Assembly (NCBI GenBank): GCA_932294295.1
Contig: OW028574.1
Span: forward strand, 15,510,215 to 15,574,214
Length of the DNA: 64,000 nt
Direction: 5' to 3'
Source of the DNA: Alitta virens
Taxonomy: Eukaryota > Annelida > Polychaeta > Phyllodocida > Nereididae
Of the stretch, positions 22,121 through 34,970 are shown piece after piece (within the stretch, counting starts at the first letter, position 1; every line of letters begins with the position of its first letter). Below the pieces are notes generated by a model that was given only the letters and a program-made list of their open reading frames with translations, was not told the DNA's origin and made no database searches. Both the position numbers and the translations under genes were made by a program.

Positions 22121-22600
22121 CTTAACGTCATTCATCCTAAAACGAATAATTCCTTCTCGGTTTTAATGATCTTCTTAACGGCGCCAAGGTTACGTAGGAG
22201 GGAGGCTTTTTTGATTAAGAGACATTTTCAGGGCGACATACATTCTTGAGACACGGCAGCCGAGACACGTCACTCAAGTCTCGTCATTAAGGCGAGTTGT
22301 TACGAGAGTTGGGAAGACAACTGACGAGATGTGTGTTATTCATGGTGTCTAATTCAGACTGACTGTAGTTTGTAAGGCTGCTTTTGAAAAGGAGAGAAAA
22401 TGAGGAAGCAAAAGCAGAACAATTTTGAAGCGTTTGCATTGCCATGGTGATTGGTAGTCAAGTTTGATGTGTTGCTATCAGTCAAATATGGCGGCCATGA
22501 GAGGTGGCTAATGCCCGCGATGTGGTGGATTGGGGGCTGATGAATGCCCCATGTGACCTTAACCCTACTGCAGCAGCCGCGACACAATCACTGTCTGTAA
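22121..22600. promoter_or_regulatory. CpG-enriched, regulatory-looking block
   Basis: Within AT-rich surroundings this stretch has clustered CG dinucleotides (ACGGCGCCAAGGTTACG, GACACGGCAGCCGAGACACG) and AATATGGCGGCCATGAG at 22486-22502, which resembles the AAnATGGCGGC site of YY1. No open frame or repeat explains it. The regulatory role is inference. Confidence 0.25.
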
Positions 22601-25500
22601 TTTATAGCTGGTGAAAAAGGCAGGAGACTGAGCCAGAGGCAAAAATTGCTGCTGTTGCTGCTGCTCCCTCAAGAGGGGACCAAGTGCTCTGAGAACAAGC
22701 AAGCCATGCGCTGTGTGATGAACGTTCTATTCACGTGCGGAAATGAGGAACTGATTTGTCTCGTGAACTGAATGAAGGGAAGACAAACTGAAATTAATAG
22801 AGGAGATGAAAGGACTGATGTGATATCTGGCTGATGGAGGATAAAAAAGAGGGATTGGGGGTTCATATCAGCCTGTAATTGCACTGCAGCAGGAACAACT
22901 TCTGTCTCTGCACTGTCTGCTATCCTACATTTTTTTTGGCAAGAATGTTCGTTGTAGAAGCTCACTTAAAAAAAAAAACTATTTAACAGTGTCCAGAATC
23001 GCTGCAGTCCACAGCAGTTTTTCCTTTTAGTAATCCTTTTTTTTTTAAAGCAAGGATATTCGTGGAAGTAGCTTACTTTGAGAGAACCTAAAATTGCTGC
23101 CATGCACCCACGCAGGTTTTAATGACAAATAGTCAATGTCATGTCGGGTATTTGTCATAATGACCCCCCACTTGAAATACCTTGAAAACAAGCCAAACCA
23201 GGGCCAATTTGCCAGCACACCTGAAAAAAAAAAACACTTATATTTCACCTTAATTTGGATGACGACAGTATGACCAACTTGTTAAACGAAGGCTGCTGTG
23301 AGAGTGAGTTATTTCAGACACCACCAAAATATCCGGGATATTGGTCAAAAGATTCTCATTTGGCCTGCCATCTACCCCAGCTGTGCGTGCAAAACCTCAA
23401 CAAAATGATACCATTCGTCTTTTACCTGACTCCGGACCATCTTTTACAGAGAATTTGGGGCCTTGCAGACTGTCTAAACTGGCTTGCTGTGTTCTTGTGA
23501 TCATGATGGGGCCCCTGGGATTTCAATTGACAAGACGTGCTGTCTGTCTGTACAGAGAACAACGCTGTTGGGATTGGTGTCGTTTGTCAGGACAAGGAGT
23601 GCAAGGACACCAGACAAATTTCCTGGGACAAAAAGAAAACCAAAATAAATCGTGATCAAACGTTAGCAATTGCATGGTCTACATGCTGCAGTTTTTACCA
23701 TGACTTAAACGAAGGTTTACATTTGATGCTGAGTGGGGTAGTAGTAAATTATTTAAATTGTACTTTCTTTACATGAAATTGGGAGAGTCTACATTGCATG
23801 TCAGACAAATTAAGAGCTGTGGTAGAACTTCTACATTAAACTACACTTATCCTACTTGTTAGAACTTGATTTTGGAGCCTATTTGTGTTTTAAACCTAAT
23901 ATATAGACCTTACCTGTTCTGAATCAAATGTGATGTATCAAATTAATATGATCTTAAATTATTTGTTCAGGTGTAGGGCACTGCAGGCATGTATTGTACT
24001 GGACTTTTGATCAAACTTCTAGTTTTGTTCTGTAGAGAACATCAATCAAAATACCAAAGTAAAGGAGAATGACAACTTTTTTAATCAAGCATGTGAATGG
24101 AAAACAAAATTATTTTTCGATAAAAATAACACACAAAAGCAAAGGGTCTTAGGCTTAACCAACTTGGTCTAGTGGAGTCTTTTTAACCATACAGTGAGGA
24201 GAATAACAAAGCCCTGGTTCATGCCTATGGTGACTGCTGAGAGCTGTAGGGCCAGGGTCAGGAGGTGAATTATGAGGAGCCACTGAAGGAGCAAAAATGG
24301 GTGTCTGCAGACTCCCCCATGGCCAGTCGTGAGATACGAGCCGGTTGGAGGGAGGTCACTTAATTTGATGGGAAGTGAGAATTCAATCGGCATGGCGCTC
24401 GGCCACTGGTCAATGGAAGTCCTCTCGTCCTTATATCCGGTCTGCTTGACCATTGGTCAGGCCGCGTGTCCCCGCGGAACTTCGCTAACCAGATTTCCAC
24501 CGCGAAAAGAACCAGTATCTCCCCGAACGACATGCGGCCTGTGTCAAAAACGTGACAGGGCTGTGGGCTGTGGAATTCTCTGACTCCCTTTGCTGTTCCT
24601 GCCATGACTTTTGATCTTCTTCTGCTATATACTCTGCTATCGCTATATGTGTACAATATATGACTCATTCTGAACTGTTGTCTAGGAATAAAATTTCATA
24701 TACAGCAGATCATGAAAGACATTTACCTTGCGATATACATGTACACAGATAAAATAGGAACTATAAATTAAACTTTATTGAACGATTGCAGTAAACAGTG
24801 ACTATACTCTACCTAAGGTTTTGCATTATCGTGATCTATAAGATGACTCAGAAACCACTGGTATGATAATATACATTGTATATGTGAAAGACTTCTACTA
24901 CGTTTTTATTATGATTAATAAGTGTCAAACAGATCTTTTAGGTCACAGCTTTATTGGGACAATTATGTGTCATGTAGAACGATAATATGTTTTCACTTAT
25001 CATAAAAATATTCAATTAAAAAAAATAGCAGGCAACAGAACTCAGATCAGAACCATTTGTGGTTCTGGTATATACTTCAGTTTCTGTGAATTATCGGGTT
25101 AATGCAAAATGTGTTCAAATAAATATGCTGTTCAAAATCTTTTTTGGTAGTGATATGGCTTGAAGTTGAAGCATTTCATTTGATCAGAGCAAATTACACA
25201 ACACAAACTACTGTGTGTCGGAACTGATTGAAAGAACTGACCGGGAGTTCCAAGGTGTGTGTGTTTCCTTCTCTCACTGGACCACATTACGTCGATATGG
25301 ACATAAATCCTTGCAAAGAAGTGCATAGAAACATGGTGCCTGGTAATGCTGTGGATCTCTTAATACCAGGAGGACAAATCTGGACCAGTGCAAATGTCTG
25401 TAGAATAAAGAGCATGGATTAGGAGCAGACACAGCGAGCAATCCAGGGGGCCAGCTCAAGTCTTTGAGGGATTAGTTCAGAATCTATGTAGCAGAGGGCC
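22601..25500. other. Unique sequence, no gene recognised
   Basis: Short frames show no family motifs. A moderately CpG-rich patch at 24300-24600 includes CCGCGGAACTTCG and two CCAAT-type motifs (GGTCAATGG, CCATTGGTCAGG). It could be regulatory, but nothing else supports that. Confidence 0.45.
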
Positions 25501-25860
25501 TGGGTACAATGCTCCAGATTATTGCTTTATTTTTCAACCTTGTCGCTCGAGCTTGTCCGCACTGGGCGGCCGTATTGGATTAGGTTTTAACAAGTCTTCC
25601 GGAAGCTCCGCAAAATAGATTTAGCCTTTCCGGGGAACACACAATCAATGGGGCGGACAACGTCGACCTTTTATTGTTTAAACAAATCAATAAGCTAAGG
25701 AGCGGTGAGCAAGTTTGTTCTATTGTAAGTAATGAATGGTGCTGCAGATTACGGGTCAGTGAACTGTTTTGTTATCGATAAGAATGCTCCGTCTGGCATC
25801 CTTGCGATCCAGAGCAACATAGCGTTATCGATAAGGCGATATCTGGCGAATCCATCAATT
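25501..25860. promoter_or_regulatory. Candidate cis-regulatory module with twin TATCGATA palindromes and a FOX-type palindrome
   Basis: GTTATCGATAAG occurs twice (25771-25782 and 25824-25835), 53 bp apart. Each contains the TATCGATA palindrome, the DREF (DRE) site of insects, which also reads as two overlapping GATA sites. A 12-bp perfect palindrome TTGTTTAAACAA (25674-25685) resembles paired forkhead sites. The block is CpG-enriched relative to its flanks (GGGCGGCCG, GGGGCGGACAACGTCGACC). No frame or repeat accounts for it. The factor assignments are by motif only. Confidence 0.35.
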
Positions 25861-25929
25861 TAGTAATGGAACTGATACACAGTTGACCTGTTGAGGCATG
25901 TGTTGCTGCACACTAAGATAGAGTTTCTA

Positions 25930-26200
25930 TATGCTACAGTTAATATTATAAAAACGACTGTAGCGACCTATACCTGACTGTGATCTAAAATTGCTAAAGC
26001 CAGCTGCTTCTGTCCACTTCTATAGCTAATAGTCCTCTTAAAGTTATCACCAGAAAGTGTAAACATTGGCAAATGTAAGAAATTAATATAATATATCATA
26101 AATATGTACTTTCAGATCCGGTTTTGAGTAGCCAGCAATGACAGCTTTGTCTAGGCTCAATTTGATGGGCAGTTTTTAATGAAACTAACTTTATGTCTAC
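25930..26200 (+). mobile_element. Diverged fragment of the Tc1/mariner-like element
   Basis: Shares a series of motifs in the same order with 45985-46345: CGACTGT, GCGA-CTAT-CCTG-CTG, AAAGCC-GCTGCTT, CTCTTAAAG (GGCTTACAC in the other copy), TAAGAAATT, ATATATCAT-AATATGTA, GAGTAGCCAGC, GCTTTGTCTAG and TTTTTA-TGAAACTAACT. The ends are missing. Confidence 0.55.
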
Positions 26201-28644
26201 ATAATTATATTACACACTTTGATGGATACAGAGTTACCACATTTTAATACCATGTCATTATTACATCTTGCCTGTTATGCTGAATTTAACTTGACGTTTT
26301 TCACCACCTCACCATTAAAACAAGTAGAATTTGAAGTAAGAGTGGTCTTCCTGACGAGGTTTTACTAAATTGCTTGATAACATGATTATTCAGACGATAA
26401 AAATTAATGCAGTTTTATCTATTGATGGTGTATTAATAATTTGTATTGGTGGTTTGGGAAACAATTATATTTAAATCCGAAAAAAAGTACAATTGGAGAT
26501 TTCATTGGAATATCCTCTTTGAGAAATAGGAGCACCCATCAATGAGCTTTGACAAAAAGAATGAGCAGAATCATGGAGAAAGGGAGACCATATAAACATG
26601 CAAGGAACACATTGTAAGGAATCTGATACTTTGGTTGTCTGTATGACATCGGAAGACCAGAGGTTTGAGCTGTGATAATGGTGAAATTATTGAGGCTAAT
26701 ATATTAATCATGCAAGCCATTGGCATTATGGTTTCGGTATAGGTGAATAATGTGTGAGTCCTGCGGCATTTGTTATTATATTATCCAAATAAGCCATTAT
26801 ATCAGGGAGCATGATTATTATGATGATAAAACAGATAAACCAATAATTTAATAGAATCCAAGAACAGTTATGAGGCAAATTTTGAGTTGAGTACAACTGT
26901 TTGCATTGTGCTGGTCATGGTTTAATGTGACCACTGGTCATGCGACAGGGGTATTATGTAGAATAGTTATAACAAATCTAGACAGGAGTGAATAAAAACC
27001 CTTTATATAAACATGATTGAATGCCTAATAAAATTAATGGTCGTTACTTTTAGGATGTTAGAACATAATTTATTACTGCGGAGCACAAATGTTATACCAT
27101 CCATACAGGTGAAAGAGAGTTGTTGTGTTTTTTCCCCGAAGGTCAGCTCATTTGCTCACAACTGTGCTAATGGCATGCTTTATTTCTTGCTCTTTCCACC
27201 CCAAGCCTTTCCCCTATTCCACCTCATAAATATGCACAATTGGTTGCTCAGCAACTAAATTTACTGGCGATCGATAGGCTCTACCTGTCCCATGTTCCCA
27301 CAATACACCAGCCAGACACACAGGTTTGATTTGTTTATTGAGAGATTTCACAGCGAGGTATGCTTTTACTGCCACATAAAGAAGGAGCAATGAGTCTCCA
27401 GCAAGGGGCCACCAATAAGTTCGGTGCACTGGGCTCATTGGGACTGAAATAACTTGACCTACAATTGTACTGAGAAATATTCAGGTGTGCCAAAAATGTA
27501 TTCAAATGTTTTTAAAAACTGTGTTTGAAATATAAAAAAAAGAGTAGTCTTAATATTGTGTGGTTTTAATTGTGGAACTGCTCTCTACGGATTTATTTAG
27601 TTTCAGATGACATCAGATTCCCCAGTTATGTTTAAATTAAGGGTAGTCACATTCGTGTTAAATATGAAATAGCTAGACAAGACAAGCATAACTGTGGAGT
27701 GTGCAATATACGCAGAACTCTTGAGTAAGTGGAGTTGGCCTGTGGGGTTTGAGGAACTTTGACAGAGTCTAGGACTTTCAAGTCAGTCTCAATGAGTGTA
27801 AGTGATTGGATTTTATTTTCTTATTATTGTATTTTGTAAAATTATGGAAATATTGAAATAGATAGGAGGTGAAGAGACATCTGAATATCATTGATACCAA
27901 CTATCAAAATTGTAGAATCAAGACAAAGCCTAGCAACTGCACCTCGCAAAAGTAAGAACTCCTTTTATACAAAACTGTAAAGATGAAGGATGTCTTAATT
28001 GAGAGGTGTATTGCAGATCGAAGGATTGATGGATGACTTTAGTAATGATATTATCTCGTTATTGTTACCTAACCATCCACTATTGATATATAAATATATG
28101 AAGTCACACACTCTAGAGACATGTTGTTGGTTTCTTTTGCAGGAGTGGCACTGACAATGCTTTCCCGTATAAATTATAATCCTAAAGGTCAGATAGAATA
28201 TATAAATTCAAACAGTGAAACATTGTAATGTTACAGTGGAATCTCACAGATAAAACATTTGGATATCACTGAAGTGGTCTCAATGTGGTGGGACTCAGTA
28301 TAAAATGACCCTCCAAGCTCCCATTGAGGTGTTCCTAACAATGAGGAGCCTTAATGTAGACTAGAGACTTGTAGTTATTGTGGTAACTTCTATTGTGCTG
28401 TAACGTTTTTATGCCATTGTTAAAATACCAAAGAAACCAAATGCTGGCTTTTCCATTGTGAATGTCTTGTGTCAGTTTACATGGAAGCACAACTAAAGAC
28501 TTTTCATATCTGTGAGGAGAATTTGGACTCCTTCTGTGTAATTGAAAAATGGTCTGTCTCACAGAACTTGAATACAGCAAGTTTTCTTAGAAATAACATG
28601 TCTTTACTTAGGTCACATGAAAGATGTGTTACTTTAAACATAGT
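26201..28644. other. Mostly unique sequence; one X-box-like palindrome
   Basis: No gene is recognised. GTTGCTCAGCAAC at 27243-27255 is a perfect dyad with a one-base spacer, similar to RFX (X-box) sites. A TIR-like GTGGAATCTCACAG / GAGGTGTTCCTAACAATGAG pair at 28235-28350 resembles decayed ends of the TAAGACCAC transposon family seen elsewhere. Confidence 0.4.
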
Positions 28645-28812
28645 GGGGGACTTAGCTCAGTGGTAGCGTAATGGGCTTCCAACCACTGGGTCCCGGGTTC
28701 CATTCCCGGTCGAGCCTACGTTGGATGGCTGTTTCATCCTTTGTCTCATTGCCATGGTCCCTGCCTGTCCTAATTAGTCCATCAGGTGCAGAAATACAGG
28801 AGGTAAAGCCCT
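28645..28812 (+). mobile_element. tRNA-derived SINE (family 2)
   Basis: The tRNA-like head at 28645-28716 has an A box (TTAGCTCAGTGGTAG), a CCAACCACTGG anticodon-arm region and a B box (GGGTTCCATTCC) and nearly folds as a tRNA. The body follows: GTTGGATGGCTGTTTCATCC, CATTGCCATGGTCCCTGCCT and CATCAGGTGCAGAAATACAG. Further copies, all on the minus strand, are at 39718-39888, 45329-45492 and 53470-53648. The body downstream shows it is a SINE, not a free tRNA gene. Confidence 0.8.
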
Positions 28813-28967
28813 AATCCATCAAACATAAAAAGACAAAGAGCACCGAGGAATCATATGTACAATTCTGTAATATTGTATTGTTTATACGACTTGATGTGAG
28901 AGGCAGACATTATGATATGATGATAAGATTGCAGCCAATGCTGTGATATGCAGGTCTACATTGGCTT

Positions 28968-29135
28968 CATGGGTGGAGTATTTTACTTGCCCAGCATAGA
29001 CACTACACCTTAGGGCCAGCTAATTCATAGCTTATACCGAGAATGTCCTTGTTCGTGGCAACCAATTACGTTTTTATCATGGTAAGGATTCAGACTGAAA
29101 CGTTCTTAGAGCAATGGTTGTCCTAGTTGGTATAG
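28968..29135 (-). mobile_element. tRNA-derived SINE (family 1), decayed
   Basis: Minus-strand match to the family-1 body (ATGGGTGGAGTATTTTACTT, GCCCAGCATAGACACT) and a degraded tRNA-like head (AAGGATTCAGACTGAAACG). Confidence 0.45.
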
Positions 29136-32100
29136 CTACTTCAAGACGTTGGTTTATCACATCAGGCAGTATCACAAACTAATTTGTCACACCAATAACA
29201 TCATTCATGTTTATCACACCTCACACGCACCAATGCCACTTAAAGATGGGCTGAGGAACACTGTTAAGGCAACAAGCAATTGAACTGCGGTGTAACAATG
29301 GAATTTCGTTAAGCCTATTATTTCCTTCTGGGGTATTACTTGTGCATGCAAACTTCAGATCTTCAATTACGGAATTATTAAACTTAAATGCTCTTAAAAT
29401 TGGTGTTTGAGCTTTGTTGCACACACTCCAAGGCCGAGAATTTATGTCAATTACTACTCGTAAAAGAGTGACAGATGGTTTGTCTCACGTGAAATGAGAT
29501 TAAAATCAATTAGTCCTCCATTTTTATCATGTTCCATTTTTTTAATTTTTTTTATGCAGTTGAAGAAAATGTTCTTGAAATGTGCGTCAATTTTTCAAAA
29601 TGGACCTTATCAAAGCCACTCTGTTAGGCATTGTGTATGCACCACATGCCTTAATAGATTTGCCACATTTAAGGGAATGGTGCCTTTACCCCTCTGTTTA
29701 TCTAGGTTTTAAGAAGATAGAACTGCAAAGGAATTGTTTCGGCAGGAAGGCGACTTAAGAGGCTTTTTGCTTCTCTGACTTTTAGATTTTCCTTAATACC
29801 ATTGCCTTCTTGTATAGCAAATGCTCTGCCGTGTGGGTGGATTCAATTATGATTGCAGCAGACAGTAATTGTTAAAAGAAATCTAATGTAATGGTAACGA
29901 ATAACACAGTCTGCAAGACATTGCCAGCAAGACAATCTGCACAACAGTGGAAACACATTCATTTTGTAGGTGTTGTGGAATGCACGAGGCCTTCTAGGAA
30001 TTTTCCAATGTGCTGAATCATCCAGTTATGAATATGTTAAAACTGAAATTTTAAGCTTGTCCACTGGTGTTCTAGAACAAATTGAGATGTTCCTGAAGTA
30101 TTCTCAACGCATTCAAACTGATCTACACATGATATTTGACCTAAACTTCGAATGCAAGAGATGCACCAGCATTATTCTCAATATTATGGCTTATCCTACG
30201 TATTAGCCCAGGAGATATTTTAGAGTGTATTAATTTGTGTCATTCTGTCACGCTGTCTCTCTTGCTGTCTGTCTATCTGGATCACACGCTCATACGTTTG
30301 TTGTCTATCCTTCCCTGCAACAACAACCTTTCTTCTCTTTTCCTTATCACATTATCCAGATGTTAAAGTAGGGTATCTTGGAAGACCCAAAAAGGCTGAA
30401 ATTCTCTAATGGCAGTTACAAAGCGCATCACGGCATATCTGTCACTCTGTGTCTGAAGATTGGCTCAATTACGCTGTTGGGGCTGTTTTGATTATGTCAG
30501 AAGAACATGAAATATTCATAACAACAAAACTTTGATTCTGTTATTGTGGGAGTATTAAACATAATTCGTGTAAATTTGCAAATGGCGTGAGACAAGAGGA
30601 CAAACTCATTGATTTCAACCAGTTATGAAAAATACTTGAGTATTTGAGAACCTTGAAATTGCATTTGGGTTTGCTGATTATGCGGTTAGCTCACTGCAAA
30701 TAGAATGGAAAAAATATATATTATGGGATATATACATGTACGTTTTGCATGTAAGATGCATTTTATTTACCACAAATTCTTTCAAACACAAAATATTTTA
30801 GAACATTGCAATCTCTACGTGGGATCTTACTGAAACTAATATACAAAAATCTTCGGACAACCTAGAAACTTCTGTGATCCTGATGGTTCTGTGAAGAGTC
30901 TTGAGTGTCATACATGTACATTGTACTATAAGGGCTATTCTTTAAAAACTCTCTTTGATGCACCGGTATATATGTGGTCGAAAGAATCAACTAAGGTTCT
31001 TTATGATGCAGAACCTTATTAAGTGCATATTTTCATTGTAGAGAAAGCATGACTATGACCACATACTGGAGACAAGATGAGATGTGATTGTTTGGAGCCC
31101 TAGGGTTGGTTCTTATGCAGTGTAACTTGCTCAAGCCTGGACTTTGAGAACAATTTATTGTACGTTAATATCTCATTTAAAATGACATCCCACTAAGATT
31201 AAGTCAATCCAGATTGCCTAGAACTGAACTACTTGACACTGGGGTATGTATATTACACAATGAAGTATGGTGATGATTCTGACTATCTATCAATTTTCTG
31301 CAATGTAAAACTATAATGAAAAGCGCAAAGCAGTAGAAGCCCATACTACCTGCCTGGATGTAAGGCCTTGAAACTCATGGCTGAGACACATGATGGGAAT
31401 TTAATAGTGTGAGAGAGACACATGAGGGCCTGAGCGTGAGGCGAATGGAGAGAAGATACTAGTTTATGACGTAATCTTTATGCTGTGATCAGCTCCATTC
31501 ATCTGACTTACAACAGACTCAAGTGGTGACATTTATGACAGACTGTGACAGCAGTCTCTTGAGGTGCCTGTCACTGAATCAGCACGAGGTGCTTGCCACT
31601 GAATTAGCTTTTTAATCTGTATCAGTGTCGACATGCTGCTAAGTCCATCATTAATAACAAGCGAGGAAGGCTTAGTAAGGCTTTAGTTCAGACTTTGGCT
31701 GGCCTCAGTTGGCTTGGCTGGCCAGGGCTGCTGATGATGACGCCTAGCAGGAAAGGAAAGGGCTGGGAGATGCTATCAGTTGAGTGATGCGGCTGCTGAG
31801 CCTGCTGCTGCAACCATCAAGGATAGGCCAGCATCCATCAGCTGCCCTTTGATACCCAGGTGATACGAGCCGTCCATCCCCTGCTTGCTAATGACCCTCT
31901 CCCCCTAGCCAAAAACTCTTATCAACAGCTTAACCACCCTTGCTTGGATCTAAGAGTCCAAGTGCAACCGCCTGTTAATTAAAAGCACTGGGCCCACAAC
32001 ATCCCCTTGCATAACTCCCACATTAACTAAGGCTGATATTCTGGCTCTCATGTCATCTGCCCAATACATTTTTGTACAATCATATGACTCATATAAAAGA

Positions 32101-32962
32101 CCACATCACTGTGGAACCTCGTCACAAGACCACCTCACTATTAATGTTACCTTGTCAATGAGACTATTCCTGTCCACTAAGACTATCTCACCACTAAGAA
32201 GCCTCATTTAATACAATCCTAATGTTCTTGACTTTGTATCGAAGACTACCCTGACTTTATCTCTCTGTTAAGACTATCTCATACTAAGAACACCTTTTTT
32301 GATGCCATACAAAATTGGAACAGCGTTAAATCTACCCTATTGTTCTTTACATGGTATCTAAGACCACATTACCAATTGCTAGCCAATCTCATCGCAACAA
32401 TTATTTAGTTTTAACGTATTTACTTCATGCCAAAATACCGTTTTAAAACAAATAACTCTCTGTCTTTCTAACATGATATTGTGCACATTATCGTGCAGGT
32501 CAGAAATTTAAAAAGCTTGTATTTATAATAATTTGTAATGCTGTATATCACCTATCAATTTTCTTGCCTAAAGCTAACTGAAGACATAAAAATTTAGACA
32601 TCTCATCTCTACCTTCGTAAGTTGGTGTGCAACATAACATATTATAACACACATGTATTATGTAAGACATTGACCAAGTTCTGCTTATAAAGCAACATGA
32701 TAACATGCTTTTGTCTGTACAATGCTCTTTTGTGTCTCATGTAACAATTTTCTATTAATGGTAAATAATTTTTTTATATAATTGCAATTTTGCCAAAATA
32801 ATTATGCTGATCAAGCAGCGTGATGATATTATGGACTCCAGATCAAATTTTCTGTCTCACACAATGTTCTTTATATCTCATATGACAATTATCTTTTATT
32901 GTGGTGAAATAAATAATACACTATATGGCCTTTTATTGCCTCTTTCCTGGTACACATTTCAG
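29136..32962. other. Long stretch without a confirmed gene
   Basis: A frame at 29970-30206 follows an acceptor-like TTCATTTTGTAG and ends in a stop, but shows no family motif. At 31690-31930 the sequence is less AT-rich and contains a TCF/LEF-like CCTTTGATACC, but no frame. At 32090-32420 there are several degenerate copies of the TAAGACCAC motif found at the ends of the Tc1-like elements. Confidence 0.4.
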
Positions 32963-33169
32963 GCTGATGGTGAACCACAGCTCGTAGGAAGTGACACTAG
33001 TGTCTTCGCGGCTTGCTTAATGCCCTCCAGTGAAATTAGTCCCCAGAAGCCGAGACTTCAGAGAACTGGAGCGGAAGTGGAGAAAACGCCTCAGAAATGC
33101 CTACCTGTCACTTTGATAACGAAGACTGACAAAGCAATCGACGCCCTGGAGCAACAGAAAGCCATCTAA
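32963..33169 (+). CDS. Candidate 3'-terminal exon of an unknown gene
   Basis: The sequence TTTCCTGGTACACATTTCAG (32943-32962) is a good splice acceptor. It is followed in phase 0 by 68 codons and a stop at 33167-33169. The residues are hydrophilic and mixed (ADGEPQLVGSDTSVF at the start, KTDKAIDALEQQKAI at the end), and base composition is less AT-rich than its flanks, which suits a coding exon. The upstream part of the same frame is AT-rich and intron-like. I recognise no family, see no upstream exon within the window, and see no AATAAA within about 400 bases downstream. It may be a chance frame. Confidence 0.22.
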   Translation, partial: ADGEPQLVGSDTSVFAACLMPSSEISPQKPRLQRTGAEVEKTPQKCLPVTLITKTDKAIDALEQQKAI

Positions 33170-34597
33170 TTTCACTCTTCCTTCTTATTCACCTTTCTTT
33201 CCCCCCTTGCATTTCTTTATTCTAAGGCAGCTAAGCCCAGAGGCAAGTTACTTCAGGTTACTTCGGGTTACTTCGGGTTACTTCAGTTTACACTTCAGGT
33301 TACTTTTGTTGTAGTAAAAAAAAAAAAGCACATTGTATTGTCGATTTTGTGTAGGTGCTGCATGGAGTGCTTTGATAAGGAAGATTGTAATGCATGTATA
33401 TCTTCAAAGTGACTGAGGGTAGTTATGTGACACCTGTGTTGTAGATGTGAGATAATTTGGATGGATTTCACTCGCAGTTCAATAACTTTTTACATTGAAA
33501 GTGGACAGTCGTTCTAATGAATATATGTAGTCATACAATGTATATTTATATCATGTTAAGGTGGTCATTCTGACTGTTCCTGGCTGTTCAACCTTTCGTT
33601 TATAGTGATATAGATATTAGAACAGTCCCATATCCCAGGCTTCATTTTCTTACAGTGTATATCAGCTGTAAGATAAGATAAGATAACATAACATAAGGAC
33701 TTCTCATGGCTACAGAATATAATACATGTAGTTGGTTTATTCACATTCGAAATTACATCTTAGATGCGAATGATGGAGTGTTTAGACATTATAGGGCCTT
33801 TTTTTTGCACACGCTTCTTTTTCTTCAGATCTGAAAAGACAATCAGCAGCTGTAACTAAGAATGCTCATCAGCTCAGCGGAAGTTTTGGCATCTTAGATT
33901 AATCCCCCATCACGCAGCTGTCTCACATACCCAAATATTACAGCAATATGGAACCCATATGGTAATGGGATGAGTCTCAAAGATGACAGGTAAGCTGGCA
34001 TAACAAAAACAATGTGACATTTCATCACAACAGACTAATTGTGTGTGTGGAACTGGCAGTTTTATGTGACATTTGAAGTATAGACTTTTTTTGTACAAGA
34101 TAATCTCCGAAATTAATCAAACAATTTTGAACTACATTTTGGCCCATAATAATATCTGTAGCTTTTTACCTTTGACAGAACTGTTTGATGTCTGCCATTC
34201 ACAAAATTCAAAGGACAAATTTACACCATAAATTGGTGTCACCAGCTTCATGCTCAAAGAATGTTTCTGATGCCGAAAGTTGCCTTATCGTGGTCATTAA
34301 TGATCGCCACATATAAAAACTGCAATCCCTATGTAAGACCACCTAACTATTAACCCCCCCCCCCCCCCAACACACACAGTTTAGACAACAAATGTTTGAC
34401 CCAGCTGAATTGTTGCCACTGTATTTCAACTCTTGATAAATTCCACTTCACTACTGAGGCCATTTAAGTTGCATCGTGATCATCTTAATTGTGAAGTTCC
34501 ACTGCAGCATCGAGGTTAATCACATATAGCTCTGATATCACAAGCATTTGTCTTTGTTAATACCATCAGAAAAAAAATCATTACGCCTATTGAAGCT
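33170..34597. other. Unique sequence with small simple repeats
   Basis: A 10-bp tandem repeat, GGTTACTTCG, spans about 33247-33305. An AAGATAAGATAAG tract lies at 33671-33690, and a run of 15 C at 34354-34368. No gene is recognised. Confidence 0.5.
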
Positions 34598-34923
34598 AGG
34601 TAGCATAATTGGAACAAGGTACATATCAAAGACAGGTATATCATAGATCAGTTGACCTGGACTCTAGCCAAAGAAAAAACGTTAAGGTGATGCCAAAAAA
34701 AAAAAAAAAGATACCCACATTCTTGTCATCTGCAATTACCAATATGATTACAGTACGGCCAGGTAGCATAATTGGAATAAGGTACATATCAAAGACAGGT
34801 ATATCATAGATCAGTTGACCTGGACTCTAGCCAAAGAAAAAACGTTAAGGTGATGCCAAAAAAAAAAACAAAGATACCCACATTCTTGTCATCTGCAATT
34901 ACCAATATGATTACAGTACGGCC
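34598..34923 (+). repeat. Tandem duplication, 163 bp, two copies
   Basis: The segment from AGGTAGCATAATTGGAACAA to ATTACAGTACGGCC (34598-34760) is repeated at 34761-34923 with very few differences, mainly the length of the internal poly-A run. It is non-coding. Confidence 0.92.
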
Positions 34924-34970
34924 AGTGAGGCAAGTGAAAGATTTCACCCAGCGGGTAAATGTTTAGCATG
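34924..34970 (+). mobile_element. SINE (family 1) body fragment
   Basis: GTGAGGCAAGTGAAAGATTT followed by CACCCAGCGGGTAAATGT matches the part of the family-1 body near its GGCAAGTAAAAGATCCCACC motif. It abuts the 163-bp duplication directly. Confidence 0.5.

Noticed and set aside
28645..28716. Free tRNA gene
   Set aside because: The tRNA-like head has good A and B boxes, but a conserved SINE body follows and three further copies in the window share it.
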